From: Lysinibacillus_B sp042920265
Lineage (GTDB): Bacteria > Bacillota > Bacilli > Bacillales_A > Planococcaceae
DNA: 64,000 nt
Reading direction: 5' to 3'
NCBI RefSeq assembly: GCF_042920265.1
Contig: NZ_JBDQZI010000001.1
Coordinates: forward strand, 1-64,000
Below the pieces are notes generated by a model. The model had not been told where the DNA came from and did not search any database. It worked only from the letters and a program-made list of their open reading frames with translations. A program made the position numbers and the translations under genes. Every line of letters starts with the position of its first letter. The first letter of the stretch is position 1. Below, piece after piece: positions 51,697 through 60,259 of the stretch.

Positions 51697-52794
51697 ATGT
51701 TATTACAAGGGTTAAAAGTATTAGATTTTTCATTATTGCTACCAGGACCGTTTGCAACAATGATGTTAGCGGATTTGGGGGCGGAAGTTGTACATGTCAC
51801 AAAACCAGCAGAAGAGCCTGTTTGGGTTGTAGACGAATATTTACAACGCTCCAAAAAATCAATCGCCGTAGATTTAAAAGATCCAGAGATGATTGCCTCT
51901 TTAAAAGCGTTAGTGAAAGACTATGATATTGTCGTTGAGCAATTTCGACCAGGCGTCATGGAGCGGCTTGGACTTGGGTATGAAGAGCTAAAAAAGATTC
52001 ATCCAGGGCTTATTTATTGCTCAATTACAGGATATGGACAAACAGGACCTTTTAAGAATCGTGGAGGTCATGATATTAACTATGTCTCGCTTGCGGGAAT
52101 TCAAGGGTATTCGGGTACACAAGCGGAGGGGCCTGCTCAAATCGGGATTCAAATGGCAGATATAGCAGGTGGGTCGCTGCATGCTGTCGTTGGGATTTTA
52201 GCAGCGGTTATTTACCGTACACGCACAGGGGAAGGGCAGCATCTCGATATTAGTATGACGGACTGTGCGTTAGCATTAAATGCATTATCGGCACCCGAAT
52301 ACTTAGTGAGTGGTCAACCTCTAGAACGTGAGCGCCTCATGTTGAACGGCGGCACGTTTTATGGGTATTATGAAACAAAGGATGGTCGCCATTTATCAGT
52401 AGGAAGTCTTGAGCCGAAATTTAGACAGCAACTCTGTATGGCGATTGGGCGTGAAGATTTACTCCCATTAGCGATGAGCTTTAAGCCAAAAGATGCGATT
52501 GCTTTGAAAGCACAACTGCAGCTTATTTTTAAAGAGAAAACATTGGAGGAATGGACGTCCATTTTTACGCACGTAGATGCTTGTGTAGAACCGGTACTCA
52601 CATTTGAAGAGACGGTGGAGCACCCGTTATTTTCAGCTCGTGAAATGTATGTGGAAGTAGCAAAAACAGATGGGACAACACAAAAACAAATTGCTTGCCC
52701 GATTAAGTCCAATATCTTTAGGCCGATTTACACTACCGCTGGGGTAGCAGCAGGCACGCATAATGAGGAGATACTTGGATCGCCTGCAAAATAG
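51697..52794 (+). CDS. CaiB/BaiF CoA transferase family, alpha-methylacyl-CoA racemase-like
   Basis: This 365-aa family III CoA-transferase-fold protein has the racemase motif GHDINYVSLAG (catalytic His), then QMADIAGGSLHA with the catalytic Asp position and FYGYYETKDG with a Glu matching the third racemase residue. Alpha-methylacyl-CoA racemases invert the 2-methyl branch so that (S)-specific dehydrogenases can act. The dinucleotide-like start GLKVLDFSLLLPGPFATMML is typical of the family. ATG 51697 is best spaced to AGGGGGGAG; ATG 51691 is possible. It is probably part of the cluster, although separated from the hydratase gene by ~145 nt containing the repeat remnant. Confidence 0.82.
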   Translation: MLLQGLKVLDFSLLLPGPFATMMLADLGAEVVHVTKPAEEPVWVVDEYLQRSKKSIAVDLKDPEMIASLKALVKDYDIVVEQFRPGVMERLGLGYEELKKIHPGLIYCSITGYGQTGPFKNRGGHDINYVSLAGIQGYSGTQAEGPAQIGIQMADIAGGSLHAVVGILAAVIYRTRTGEGQHLDISMTDCALALNALSAPEYLVSGQPLERERLMLNGGTFYGYYETKDGRHLSVGSLEPKFRQQLCMAIGREDLLPLAMSFKPKDAIALKAQLQLIFKEKTLEEWTSIFTHVDACVEPVLTFEETVEHPLFSAREMYVEVAKTDGTTQKQIACPIKSNIFRPIYTTAGVAAGTHNEEILGSPAK

Positions 52795-52810
52795 ATAGGG
52801 GATGGAACTA

Positions 52811-53794
52811 GTGTCAAACGTCATAACAATTGGAACAAAGGCGGTATATCCTATTATTTTTGAAGTGGATTACGGTCAAATGAAAAGCATCAATTGCTAT
52901 TTATATCAACAGGGAGAAAGCTTAACATTAATCGATGCAGGTATTGATTTACCAGCTTTCCGTGAATTTTTTGAGCAAAAGCTAAAAGAGTATGGCTTTA
53001 CAATCGATGATATTGATCAAATTTTATTGACCCATCATCATGGGGATCATATTGGGCTAGTCAATCATATTGTAAAGCAAAAGCAAGTACCGCTATATGC
53101 ACATCATGTAGCCATTGAACGTTTGCAGTTAACAGAGGCGTATCAATTGCGGAAGCGTCAGTTTTTTCACCAGTTGTACGAGGAATACGCTAGCTTAGAG
53201 TTAGCAGGTCCACGCCTCAAAAAGATGGAACAAACATACCAAAACACCGAAGCGTTGAAAATTAATGCACCGATTATTGCCTTTTCTGACGGGGATACAG
53301 TTTGCGGTCTCCAAGTCATGGAAGTGCCAGGTCACTCGCCCGATTCCGTGTTATTTTATGACAGCGAAACAAAATGGTTATTTGTTGGGGATTTAGTATT
53401 ATATACAGGAACGACCAATGCATTGATTGACCATGATGAGCAGTTGAATTTATTGCCAACGGTGATGCAATATAGACAGTCGCTTGAAAAATGCCTACAA
53501 CTTGATACAAGTGTGATTTATGCAGGACACCAACAATCGTTTTCGAATTTATCGGAAATCGTAGAGAAAAATTTACAGCGCATTGATTTTAAGCTAGCAC
53601 GTATTGTACGCAAGGTAGCAGAGGGACATAAAACAGCCCTTGATTTAGCGAAGGCGATTTACGGTGATCGAATGAAACGTGAATTTCCACTGATCATGTC
53701 TGAAATTATTGGTTATGTCACATATGCTGAAATGCAAGGGATGGTTGAAAAAAAGAACAATGATGGGCAATGGGAGTTTTTCGTGCAGTCATAA
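52811..53794 (+). CDS. MBL-fold metallohydrolase
   Basis: This 327-aa protein has the metal-binding motif HHHGDHIG (about 73-80) and further ligands in PGHSPDSV, GDLVLYTG and YAGHQ: the zinc-site pattern of glyoxalase-II-like hydrolases. The C-terminal ~80 residues are a helical extension. It may be a thioesterase or lactonase. I prefer GTG 52811 (after AGGGGATGG) to ATG 52802, which overlaps the RBS. It follows the racemase-like gene by 16 nt and ends at 53815-53856. Confidence 0.82.
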   Translation: MSNVITIGTKAVYPIIFEVDYGQMKSINCYLYQQGESLTLIDAGIDLPAFREFFEQKLKEYGFTIDDIDQILLTHHHGDHIGLVNHIVKQKQVPLYAHHVAIERLQLTEAYQLRKRQFFHQLYEEYASLELAGPRLKKMEQTYQNTEALKINAPIIAFSDGDTVCGLQVMEVPGHSPDSVLFYDSETKWLFVGDLVLYTGTTNALIDHDEQLNLLPTVMQYRQSLEKCLQLDTSVIYAGHQQSFSNLSEIVEKNLQRIDFKLARIVRKVAEGHKTALDLAKAIYGDRMKREFPLIMSEIIGYVTYAEMQGMVEKKNNDGQWEFFVQS

Positions 53795-53814
53795 AAAAGT
53801 ATAAGACATGTGAT

Positions 53815-53856
53815 AACTGTCGTTCGATTGTTAAAGTACAATCGAAGGCAGTTTTT
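53815..53856 (+). terminator. terminator of the acyl-CoA cluster
   Basis: AACTGTCGTTCGATTGT pairs with ACAATCGAAGGCAGTT, with small mismatches, ending in TTTTT. Confidence 0.8.
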
Positions 53857-53958
53857 CTACTTGATGCATAAATACTGTCAATAATTTGTCAAAAACAATA
53901 GACAGAAAATTTCGTAAGTCGTAAAATGAAACTCATAGATAGAGAGGGGGCTATGAAC

Positions 53959-54360
53959 ATGAGAGTGATTCGCACAATTGCCCAAATCTTCATTTTATGG
54001 GTTTTTTATTATATTGGTGTACTAATTGTCGAGTGGACGGGGATTTTTATTCCACCGAGTATTGTCGGTCTTGTTCTATTATGGGGATTACTCATGCTAA
54101 ATGTGATTAATGTCAAATACATTCAAGATGGTGCTGGCTTTTTAATTGCTTTTTTAACATTATTTTTTATTCCGTCTACGGTTGGAGTCGTGGAATACCC
54201 TGAATTACTAACGGTATCAGGACTTTTACTCGTTTTAGCGGTCTTTTTAAGTACCGTGATTACTATTATTATAGCGGGAAAAGTGAGTCAGTTTATCGAA
54301 CAGAAGGAGCAGGCGGTAAGGGAGGAAGCAGAGCATGCTGGCATTACTCATCATCATTAG
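53959..54360 (+). CDS. CidA/LrgA family holin-like membrane protein
   Basis: This 133-aa membrane protein has four predicted helices and the family signature IFIPPSIVGLVLLWGLLML with PSTVGVVEYPEL. Such proteins, with LrgB/CidB partners, act in pyruvate transport and cell-lysis control. The C-terminus ends THHH. I take ATG 53959 (GAGAGGGGG about 8 nt upstream); ATG 53953 is closer to the RBS than usual. The 3' end overlaps the next gene by 26 nt. Confidence 0.82.
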   Translation: MRVIRTIAQIFILWVFYYIGVLIVEWTGIFIPPSIVGLVLLWGLLMLNVINVKYIQDGAGFLIAFLTLFFIPSTVGVVEYPELLTVSGLLLVLAVFLSTVITIIIAGKVSQFIEQKEQAVREEAEHAGITHHH

Positions 54361-55012
54361 TACAATTATATTATTTATGATCCTTCAAAAAATCTATGTA
54401 AAAGTAAATCATCCGTTTTTCTTACCGTTATTATCGACGACGTTTATTACGGCCATTATTTTAGTTGGGTTTAATATTCCCTATAGCACATATATGCAAG
54501 GTGGGGAGTGGATTCAAAAAATGCTAGGGCCCGCTGTTGTTGCGTTAGCCTATCCGCTATATAACCAGCGTGCGCTAGTTTATAAATATAAATATTCGAT
54601 TGTATCCAGTTTAGTAGTAGCAATGCTATCTGGCCTTAGTAGTGTATATGTTTTGTTGAAACTGTTTAAAGCGAGTGATGCGTTTATGTTGACGGCTTTG
54701 CCAAAATCGTTAACAACACCAGTCGCAATGCAGGTGAGTAGTTCGATTGGAGGTATTGCGCCATTAACGGCAGTACTTGTAATGGTGGCGGGGTTTACAG
54801 GAGCTATTTTTGGACCTTTTCTATATAAAATTGCCCATATTGATACAGCAATTAGTCGCGGGGTATCAATGGGTAGTGCAAGTCATGGCGTAGGAATTTC
54901 AAAATTAAAAGAATATGGTGAGGAAGATTTATCGATTGGTTCACTCTCTATGGGACTCAGTGCAGTATTAGGGGCATTTATTTGTCCGGTATTTGCCATG
55001 CTAATTATGTAA
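54335..55012 (+). CDS. CidB/LrgB family membrane protein
   Basis: This 225-aa polytopic membrane protein has the family motifs LGPAVVALAYPLYNQ, TALPKSLTTPVAMQVSSSIGG and SMGSASHGVGISKL. It is the partner of the upstream CidA/LrgA-type protein. B. subtilis homologues import pyruvate (PftAB type). ATG 54335 overlaps the upstream gene, with GGGAGGAAG as RBS. No LysR or LytTR regulator is adjacent. Confidence 0.88.
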   Translation: MLALLIIISTIILFMILQKIYVKVNHPFFLPLLSTTFITAIILVGFNIPYSTYMQGGEWIQKMLGPAVVALAYPLYNQRALVYKYKYSIVSSLVVAMLSGLSSVYVLLKLFKASDAFMLTALPKSLTTPVAMQVSSSIGGIAPLTAVLVMVAGFTGAIFGPFLYKIAHIDTAISRGVSMGSASHGVGISKLKEYGEEDLSIGSLSMGLSAVLGAFICPVFAMLIM

Positions 55013-55110
55013 GTAGAGAGAAGTAGTCAGCTAATCTTGTTTTTTGTTGAAGCGAGTAAATTAGAAACGTATGTGATTGCAGGTGATGAAAGCCACTCTT
55101 TTTACCCATA

Positions 55111-55145
55111 AAAAAACTTGAGGGCAACGTACCCTCAAGTTTTTT
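55111..55145. terminator. bidirectional terminator
   Basis: ACTTGAGGG (55116-55124) pairs with CCCTCAAGT (55132-55140), flanked by A-run and T-run, between convergent lrgB-type and speA genes. Confidence 0.9.
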
Positions 55146-56613
55146 AGAAAATTGCGCGACGTTCTTTAATGACGCGGATATTTTGTAATGTTGCATCTTC
55201 CGGTCCCTGTACTGGCAGACCTGCTTCTATATTCATTTGAATATATTTAATATTATCTTCTGTAATCACTTCGCCAGGAATGAAAATTGGGATTCCTGGT
55301 GGGTACACCATAATGAATTCAGCTGAAATGCGATCATGCGCTTCTGACAGCGGAATGACTTCTGTCTCTGCATAAAATGCATCACGTGGAGACATCGCAA
55401 GTGCTGGAATTTCAGGTGCTTTTACATTCGGTATCTTAATGGTTGCCTCTGAGTCAAATGCTTGCGACATGCGCACTAAAGCATTCACCAGGAGATTCAT
55501 TTCCTTTTTCGTATCACCAAGTGTCACTAAACATAGGATATTATATAAATCTGATAACTCGACTTCGATATTAGCGTTTTGGCGTAACCATTCTTCTGCA
55601 GTATGCCCTGTAATCCCTAAATCTTTTACGCTAATCAATAGCTTGCAAGGGTCCATATCAAATGTTGCAGAAGAGTGAAGCTTTTCACGACCAACACATG
55701 TTAAATGTGGAATGGCATTAATTCGTTTTCGCGTATCCTTTGCCAAACGAATAGCATCATCAATTAAATCGTGTCCATGTACAGCTAATTGGCGACGTGC
55801 GCAATCTAAAGAGGCTAGTAATGGGTACGATGTTGATGTTGTTGTGAGCATCGAAAAGATCGACTGTGCACGTTTAGCAGACACACGTCCTTCACGTATA
55901 TTTAAGATGGATGTCCCTGTCATGGAGCCACCTAGTTTGTGCACACTTGTGGCTGCCATATCAGCACCTGCTTGCATGGCTGATAATGGAAGCTCGTCAT
56001 GGAATTTAATGTGTACACCATGTGCCTCATCGACAATAACAGGAATATCATGGGCATGTACGATTTCAACGATGCGTTTTAAATCAGCAGCAAAGCCAAA
56101 ATACGTTGGGTTAATGACTAAAACAGCTTTTGCATCTGGGTATTTTTGTAATGCTTTTTCTACTGATTCTGGTGAAATTCCATGAGAAATACCTAACTCA
56201 GAATCTACGTCAGGATGAATGAAAATCGGAATTGCACCTGCAAATACAATTGCCGACATAATCGATTTATGAACATTCCGTGGTACTAAAATTTTATCAC
56301 CTGGGCCGACGACGGTCAGAACCATCGTCTGAATTGCGCCACTAGTACCTTGAACGGAAAAAAATGTATGATCAGCACCAAAAGCTTCTGCAGCAAGGGC
56401 TTGTGCTTGCTTAATCGCTGCTTTAGGTGAATGTAAATCATCTAGCGGAGCAATATTGATTAAATCAATTGATAAAACGTTGTCGCCGACGAACTCTCGA
56501 AACGCCGGGTCCATACCGGAACCTTTCTTATGGCCTGGAATATGGAACTGAATTGGATGTCTGTTTCGATGCTTGAGTAAAACGTCGAACAATGGAGTCT
56601 CTAACTGTGACAA
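55144..56613 (-). CDS. speA: arginine/lysine decarboxylase SpeA
   Basis: This 489-aa PLP enzyme of the Orn/Lys/Arg decarboxylase class I family catalyses arginine decarboxylation to agmatine, the first step toward putrescine and spermidine in Bacillus. The PLP lysine lies in SVHKLGGSMTG. The N-terminal motif QFHIPGHKKGSGMDP and IDLINIAPLDDLHSP are conserved. I chose TTG 56613, because the protein then begins MSQLETPLF, like SpeA, and GAGGTGG lies 8 nt upstream. Its presence complements the potABCD importer. It is on the - strand, unlike in the B. subtilis pdh-speA context as I recall it. Confidence 0.9.
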   Translation of the reverse strand: MSQLETPLFDVLLKHRNRHPIQFHIPGHKKGSGMDPAFREFVGDNVLSIDLINIAPLDDLHSPKAAIKQAQALAAEAFGADHTFFSVQGTSGAIQTMVLTVVGPGDKILVPRNVHKSIMSAIVFAGAIPIFIHPDVDSELGISHGISPESVEKALQKYPDAKAVLVINPTYFGFAADLKRIVEIVHAHDIPVIVDEAHGVHIKFHDELPLSAMQAGADMAATSVHKLGGSMTGTSILNIREGRVSAKRAQSIFSMLTTTSTSYPLLASLDCARRQLAVHGHDLIDDAIRLAKDTRKRINAIPHLTCVGREKLHSSATFDMDPCKLLISVKDLGITGHTAEEWLRQNANIEVELSDLYNILCLVTLGDTKKEMNLLVNALVRMSQAFDSEATIKIPNVKAPEIPALAMSPRDAFYAETEVIPLSEAHDRISAEFIMVYPPGIPIFIPGEVITEDNIKYIQMNIEAGLPVQGPEDATLQNIRVIKERRAIF

Positions 56614-56758
56614 CGCAGGTACCACCTCACTTAAATTAAATTTTTTAAAAACAAATGAATTATAGCACCTATTGCATCATGTGACTATATGTAAAGTTAG
56701 AAAATTCGTCGTATTTAATAGCGAATAAAAAAATTTAAAAGAAAAAGGGGTCATTTTA

Positions 56759-57718
56759 ATGAATTGGGAGACACGTATAACAAAATTATTAAAAATAAAA
56801 TATCCAATTATTCAGGGTGGACTTGCATACTTAGCGTATGCCGACTTAGCTGCAGCTGTATCCAATGCAGGTGGACTTGGTCAAATTACAGCAATGAGTT
56901 TACCATCGCCAGAAGCGCTAAGAGAAGAAATTGAAAAAGTACGTACGTTAACGGATAAGCCATTTGGGGTGAACTTTGCCATTGGTATGTATGGTAAAGG
57001 GTACGAGCCGATGGTTGAAGTTGCAAAAGAAATGAATGTACCCGTTGTGACAATGACAGGAGGTAATCCAGCCCCTATTTTCGATATTTTGGAGGGGAGT
57101 GATTGTAAAAAGCTCGTCTTAGTCGCCGCACGTCGTCAAGCACAAAAAGCAGAAGAGTTAGGTGCCGATGCGGTGATGGTCGTTGGGCAAGAAGGAGGAG
57201 GGCATCTAGGACGTGATGATGTGGGGACGATGGTACTTGTACCACAAGTAGTAGATAGTGTATCGATTCCGGTTATCGCCTCTGGAGGGATTGGCGATGG
57301 GCGTGGCTGGATGGCCGCACATGCGCTTGGTGCAGAAGGGATTGAAATGGGTACACGATTTATTGCGACAAAGGAATGTGTGCATGCATCTGATGTGTAC
57401 AAGCAAGCGTTATTAAACAGTGCAGAAACGGATACGACGGTGATCAAGCGTTCAATTGGTGCACCAGCAAGGGCACTTCGGAATGATTTTACGGAGCAAA
57501 TTTTAAAAATTGAAAGTGAAACACCAACGTATGAGGCATTGAAAGATTATATTAGTGGCAAAGCAAATAGACGCTATATTTATGATGGCGATAGAGCACA
57601 AGGGTTTGGCTGGGCTGGTCAAGTAACGGGCATGATTCATGATATTCCAAGCGCAGAGGAACTCATCGAGCGAATGGTTGTACAGGCTACAGAAATCCGT
57701 TTAAAATGGGGGCAGTAA
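56759..57718 (+). CDS. nitronate monooxygenase (NPD/FabK-like FMN enzyme)
   Basis: This 319-aa TIM-barrel flavoprotein has IKYPIIQGGLAYLAYADL, GLGQITAMSLPSPE, VVGQEGGGHLGRD and the phosphate-binding loop IPVIASGGIGDGRG, followed by EMGTRFIATKE. The family includes nitronate monooxygenases and FabK enoyl-ACP reductases; I cannot separate them with certainty. ATG 56759 follows AAAAAGGGG. It is divergent from speA. Confidence 0.85.
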   Translation: MNWETRITKLLKIKYPIIQGGLAYLAYADLAAAVSNAGGLGQITAMSLPSPEALREEIEKVRTLTDKPFGVNFAIGMYGKGYEPMVEVAKEMNVPVVTMTGGNPAPIFDILEGSDCKKLVLVAARRQAQKAEELGADAVMVVGQEGGGHLGRDDVGTMVLVPQVVDSVSIPVIASGGIGDGRGWMAAHALGAEGIEMGTRFIATKECVHASDVYKQALLNSAETDTTVIKRSIGAPARALRNDFTEQILKIESETPTYEALKDYISGKANRRYIYDGDRAQGFGWAGQVTGMIHDIPSAEELIERMVVQATEIRLKWGQ

Positions 57719-57785
57719 TACAGAAAAGCCATTATCGATCTATAAGGGGAAATGGCTAGAAAGAACAACGAAGGTAGGTTACAGC

Positions 57786-58055
57786 ATGGAATATTCGTAT
57801 CCATTATCAACGGATTGGACAACGCAAGAAATGGTAGACGTTGTACACTTTTTTGAGGCAATCGAAGCAGCGCATGAAAAGGGTATTAAGCGTGAAGTAT
57901 TTATGGCGAGGTATCGCCGTTTTAAAGAAATTGTTCCGTCGCAAGCAGAGGAGAAAACGATTTTCCGTGAATTTGAGCAAGCGAGTGGCTATGTGGGGTA
58001 TAAAGCGGTAAAAATGGCTAAAGAATCAGCAGACGGACAAATCATTCGTCTATAA
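57786..58055 (+). CDS. yktA: UPF0223 family protein YktA
   Basis: This 89-aa protein matches UPF0223 along its whole length (PLSTDWTTQEMVDVVHFFEA, FMARYRRFKEIVPSQAEEK, EFEQASGYVGYKAVK). It is an all-helical small protein of unknown function. ATG 57786 follows AAGGTAGG. Neighbours agree with the B. subtilis speA-yktA-yktB order. The terminator is at 58060-58101. Confidence 0.9.
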   Translation: MEYSYPLSTDWTTQEMVDVVHFFEAIEAAHEKGIKREVFMARYRRFKEIVPSQAEEKTIFREFEQASGYVGYKAVKMAKESADGQIIRL

Positions 58056-58059
58056 AGAC

Positions 58060-58101
58060 AAAAGGTGTAGTAATCGTGAGGGACGATTACTACACCTTTT
58101 T
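58060..58101. terminator. bidirectional terminator
   Basis: A perfect 17-bp stem (58061-58077 with 58083-58099) with A-run and T-run lies between convergent yktA and the ferrochelatase-like gene. Confidence 0.92.
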
Positions 58102-58135
58102 ATGTGAATTGCTTAAATATTATTTTTCTAAAAGT

Positions 58136-59035
58136 CTATATACGTGATGCAACTAGAGTAGCGAGTGCATACACTGTATCAAAGCTATCGCCAGGGAATT
58201 CTGCTACTGCAAATGGGACGCCTAATTCGTGACATAATTGTTGGCACTGCTCACCAATCTCAAAGTAAGATTCAACATCGGCAGTGAGTGATAGTAATTC
58301 ACATGTGACAAAGCCAGTGCTACCTGAAGCGTGTAGTACACGAATTTTATCTTTTACATCTGGCTCTAGCCAATTTGCTTTCCCACCAGAAGAACGATAC
58401 GTAAGGTGGAAGTTATGAATATTCGCTTTAGTAGCAATTGCTGTTGCTAGCTCTGTAAATTGCTTCACATAGATCGCATTGCGTTCTGGATCAATCGGTT
58501 GACTATGCACAGTAAATAAGATGTGCGCATTATCCTGTGCTGCAAGTGGTAACCAATGCAATGCACGTGTTACACGTTCAGTATAAACATTTACAATCCC
58601 TTCATCTGTATGCCAATCTGTAATAGCGATATGTTTTATATTGTTTTGTGCAACTAAATTGGCTACTTCTTGATGCACTGCGCCACCACCAGAGGCAGAG
58701 AAAATCAGGTTAATGGGTAATGTAACGATTGTCGTTACACCGTCATTGAGTGCCTGTTTTACAGCATCCTGCACGAATGGTGTGGTATGTTTATAGGCAT
58801 TATAAACTTTTACAGGCTCCTCCAGCTGGCTATTTAGTAAAGTTTCTAAACCTTTAGCAATCCGTTGGGTAGAAGAGGCAATGAAATCCGGGAATCCAGA
58901 CTTTTTAAATGATGCCTCAATTTGTTCCATCATCGGTGTTGGAACAGGCTTGCCATTGAGAATATGGCTAAAATATGTACGAACATCATCGATTGATGTT
59001 GGTGCACCATATGCATAATAAATGATACCAATCAT
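58136..59035 (-). CDS. divergent ferrochelatase (CpfC/HemH-like) paralogue
   Basis: This 299-aa protein aligns with Bacillus ferrochelatase from end to end: the N-terminal YYAYGAP with the axial Tyr9, the second domain with the conserved His177 (ILFTVHSQP) and WLEPDVKD. The invariant catalytic glutamate (Glu264 of B. subtilis HemH, in DHLEVL) is Leu248 here (CELLSL). The second His near the metal-entry site (His88) is Ile108 and His262 is Glu246. Normal iron insertion is therefore doubtful. A Fur box lies 60 nt upstream. It may be a heme- or porphyrin-binding protein, or catalyse a different metal reaction (inference). GGAG precedes ATG 59035 on the complement. Confidence 0.8.
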   Translation of the reverse strand: MIGIIYYAYGAPTSIDDVRTYFSHILNGKPVPTPMMEQIEASFKKSGFPDFIASSTQRIAKGLETLLNSQLEEPVKVYNAYKHTTPFVQDAVKQALNDGVTTIVTLPINLIFSASGGGAVHQEVANLVAQNNIKHIAITDWHTDEGIVNVYTERVTRALHWLPLAAQDNAHILFTVHSQPIDPERNAIYVKQFTELATAIATKANIHNFHLTYRSSGGKANWLEPDVKDKIRVLHASGSTGFVTCELLSLTADVESYFEIGEQCQQLCHELGVPFAVAEFPGDSFDTVYALATLVASRI

Positions 59036-59095
59036 GTGTTGTATACTCCTTTCAACTCATAGTATATAAAATATCATTTAAATTGTGCATTTAAA

Positions 59096-59110
59096 TGATA
59101 ATCATTTTCA
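59096..59110 (-). promoter_or_regulatory. Fur box
   Basis: TGATAATCATTTTCA matches the Bacillus Fur core TGATAATNATTATCA at all but one position (the single N excepted). It lies 60 nt upstream of the ferrochelatase-like gene start, so repression by iron-loaded Fur is expected. Confidence 0.8.
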
Positions 59111-59127
59111 ATTTTTTTAAAAAAATA

Positions 59128-59164
59128 ATTAACAGATATGTCATGATTCCACACATCTGTTAAT
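59128..59164 (-). terminator. yktB terminator
   Basis: ATTAACAGATATGT pairs with ACACATCTGTTAAT, followed on the - strand by a T-rich tract (complement of 59112-59125). It insulates the Fur-controlled gene from yktB read-through. Confidence 0.7.
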
Positions 59165-59171
59165 AAAATAA

Positions 59172-59798
59172 TTATTTTCTAACAAAAATATTGTAAATTA
59201 ACAGTAAATCATCGAATGTTTTTTTTGTGAATTGCATAAACTCATCAGAAGAAAGGTTAATTGCATCGTCAGCTGCGATATGTCGACCTACTAATAGTTC
59301 ACCTTTTTTTACATCGCGCAAGCGTATAATAAGTGTCTCAAGTTTTTCACTACGTGCTTCCCCTAATTTTATAGCATCTGGGGACATATGATCACCTGAA
59401 ATAATGTAATCATCACTTAATTGATTAAATGCATCGATATTTTGCAATAAGCGTTCGGCCATCTCAGTTTTTTGAGGTGCTTCGTAAATAATAGCGGTCA
59501 CAATAAATAAATGACTATTCCACAAACCGATTTGAAAATGCGGCAATGCTTTGTAGCCTCGTTTATAAGGGGCAAAAGCTACCCAAGAATCTTTTGGAGG
59601 ATTGACAGTTCGACGTGCATGCTTGGCAACGTGATGAAAAAATTCATCTCCAGTTTTAGTACTTAAATAATTGGAAAAGATTTCACCTAGTGTATGGAAT
59701 TTAGGACGAACGATAGTAGTCAATGCTTCCATGCGCTCATCTAAACCATTTATTTGAAAAACATTAAAATCCTCCGTCGTCCACTGTACATTGTTCAA
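59172..59798 (-). CDS. yktB: UPF0637 (DUF1054) family protein YktB
   Basis: This 208-aa protein matches YktB: WTTEDFNVFQINGLDERMEAL, the conserved HVAKHARRTVNPPKDSWVAFAPYKRGYKALPHFQIGLW, and AIIYEAP. The function is unknown. I chose TTG 59798 because AAAGGAG lies 9 nt upstream and the length then agrees with YktB (about 212 aa); the longer ATG version would add a hydrophobic/basic leader absent from the family. Confidence 0.85.
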   Translation of the reverse strand: MNNVQWTTEDFNVFQINGLDERMEALTTIVRPKFHTLGEIFSNYLSTKTGDEFFHHVAKHARRTVNPPKDSWVAFAPYKRGYKALPHFQIGLWNSHLFIVTAIIYEAPQKTEMAERLLQNIDAFNQLSDDYIISGDHMSPDAIKLGEARSEKLETLIIRLRDVKKGELLVGRHIAADDAINLSSDEFMQFTKKTFDDLLLIYNIFVRK

Positions 59799-59921
59799 AA
59801 TTAATAACTCCTTTCGATTTTTTAGGTTTATTTTAATAAGTTTTTGGGAAAAAATCATATAACACACACTTTCCATAATGTCAAAAAGTGTTGCAAAAAA
59901 ATGCTAAGGAAGTGATGGAAA

Positions 59922-60119
59922 ATGAAACAGATGATTAAAATTATACGCAAAGTTGATATTGAAAAGCAATATGAGCAAATTTTGCGTCTAGAGCTGGATT
60001 ATGAGCTCGCATCTTTGTATGTTGCGATGAAGGATCAAGACAATGTAGAGATGGAAAAGGCTAAAAAGCGGTTAAAGGAAATTCATGAGGAATTAGAAGG
60101 TCTCCATGCATATGCATAG
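59922..60119 (+). CDS. small coiled-coil-like protein (YkzI-like)
   Basis: This 65-aa charged, almost fully helical protein carries heptad-like hydrophobic spacing (VDIEKQYEQILRLELDYELASLYVAM, AKKRLKEIHEELEGL). It occupies the place of B. subtilis ykzI before yktC/suhB and has similar size. The function is unknown. AAGGAAG precedes ATG 59922. The terminator is at 60141-60182. Confidence 0.7.
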   Translation: MKQMIKIIRKVDIEKQYEQILRLELDYELASLYVAMKDQDNVEMEKAKKRLKEIHEELEGLHAYA

Positions 60120-60140
60120 CAAAAAATTCATACCAAACTA

Positions 60141-60182
60141 AAAAATCACTTGCTGAGTGTTCGGACAGCAAGTGATTTTTTG
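60141..60182 (+). terminator. terminator
   Basis: AAAAATCACTTGCTG (60141-60155) pairs perfectly with CAGCAAGTGATTTTT (60166-60180). Confidence 0.92.
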
Positions 60183-60259
60183 TTATACTAAACATATAGT
60201 GCAAATTTACATTCATTCATTATATAGATGAAAATAGGGAAGAGGAAGGTGGTTATACA

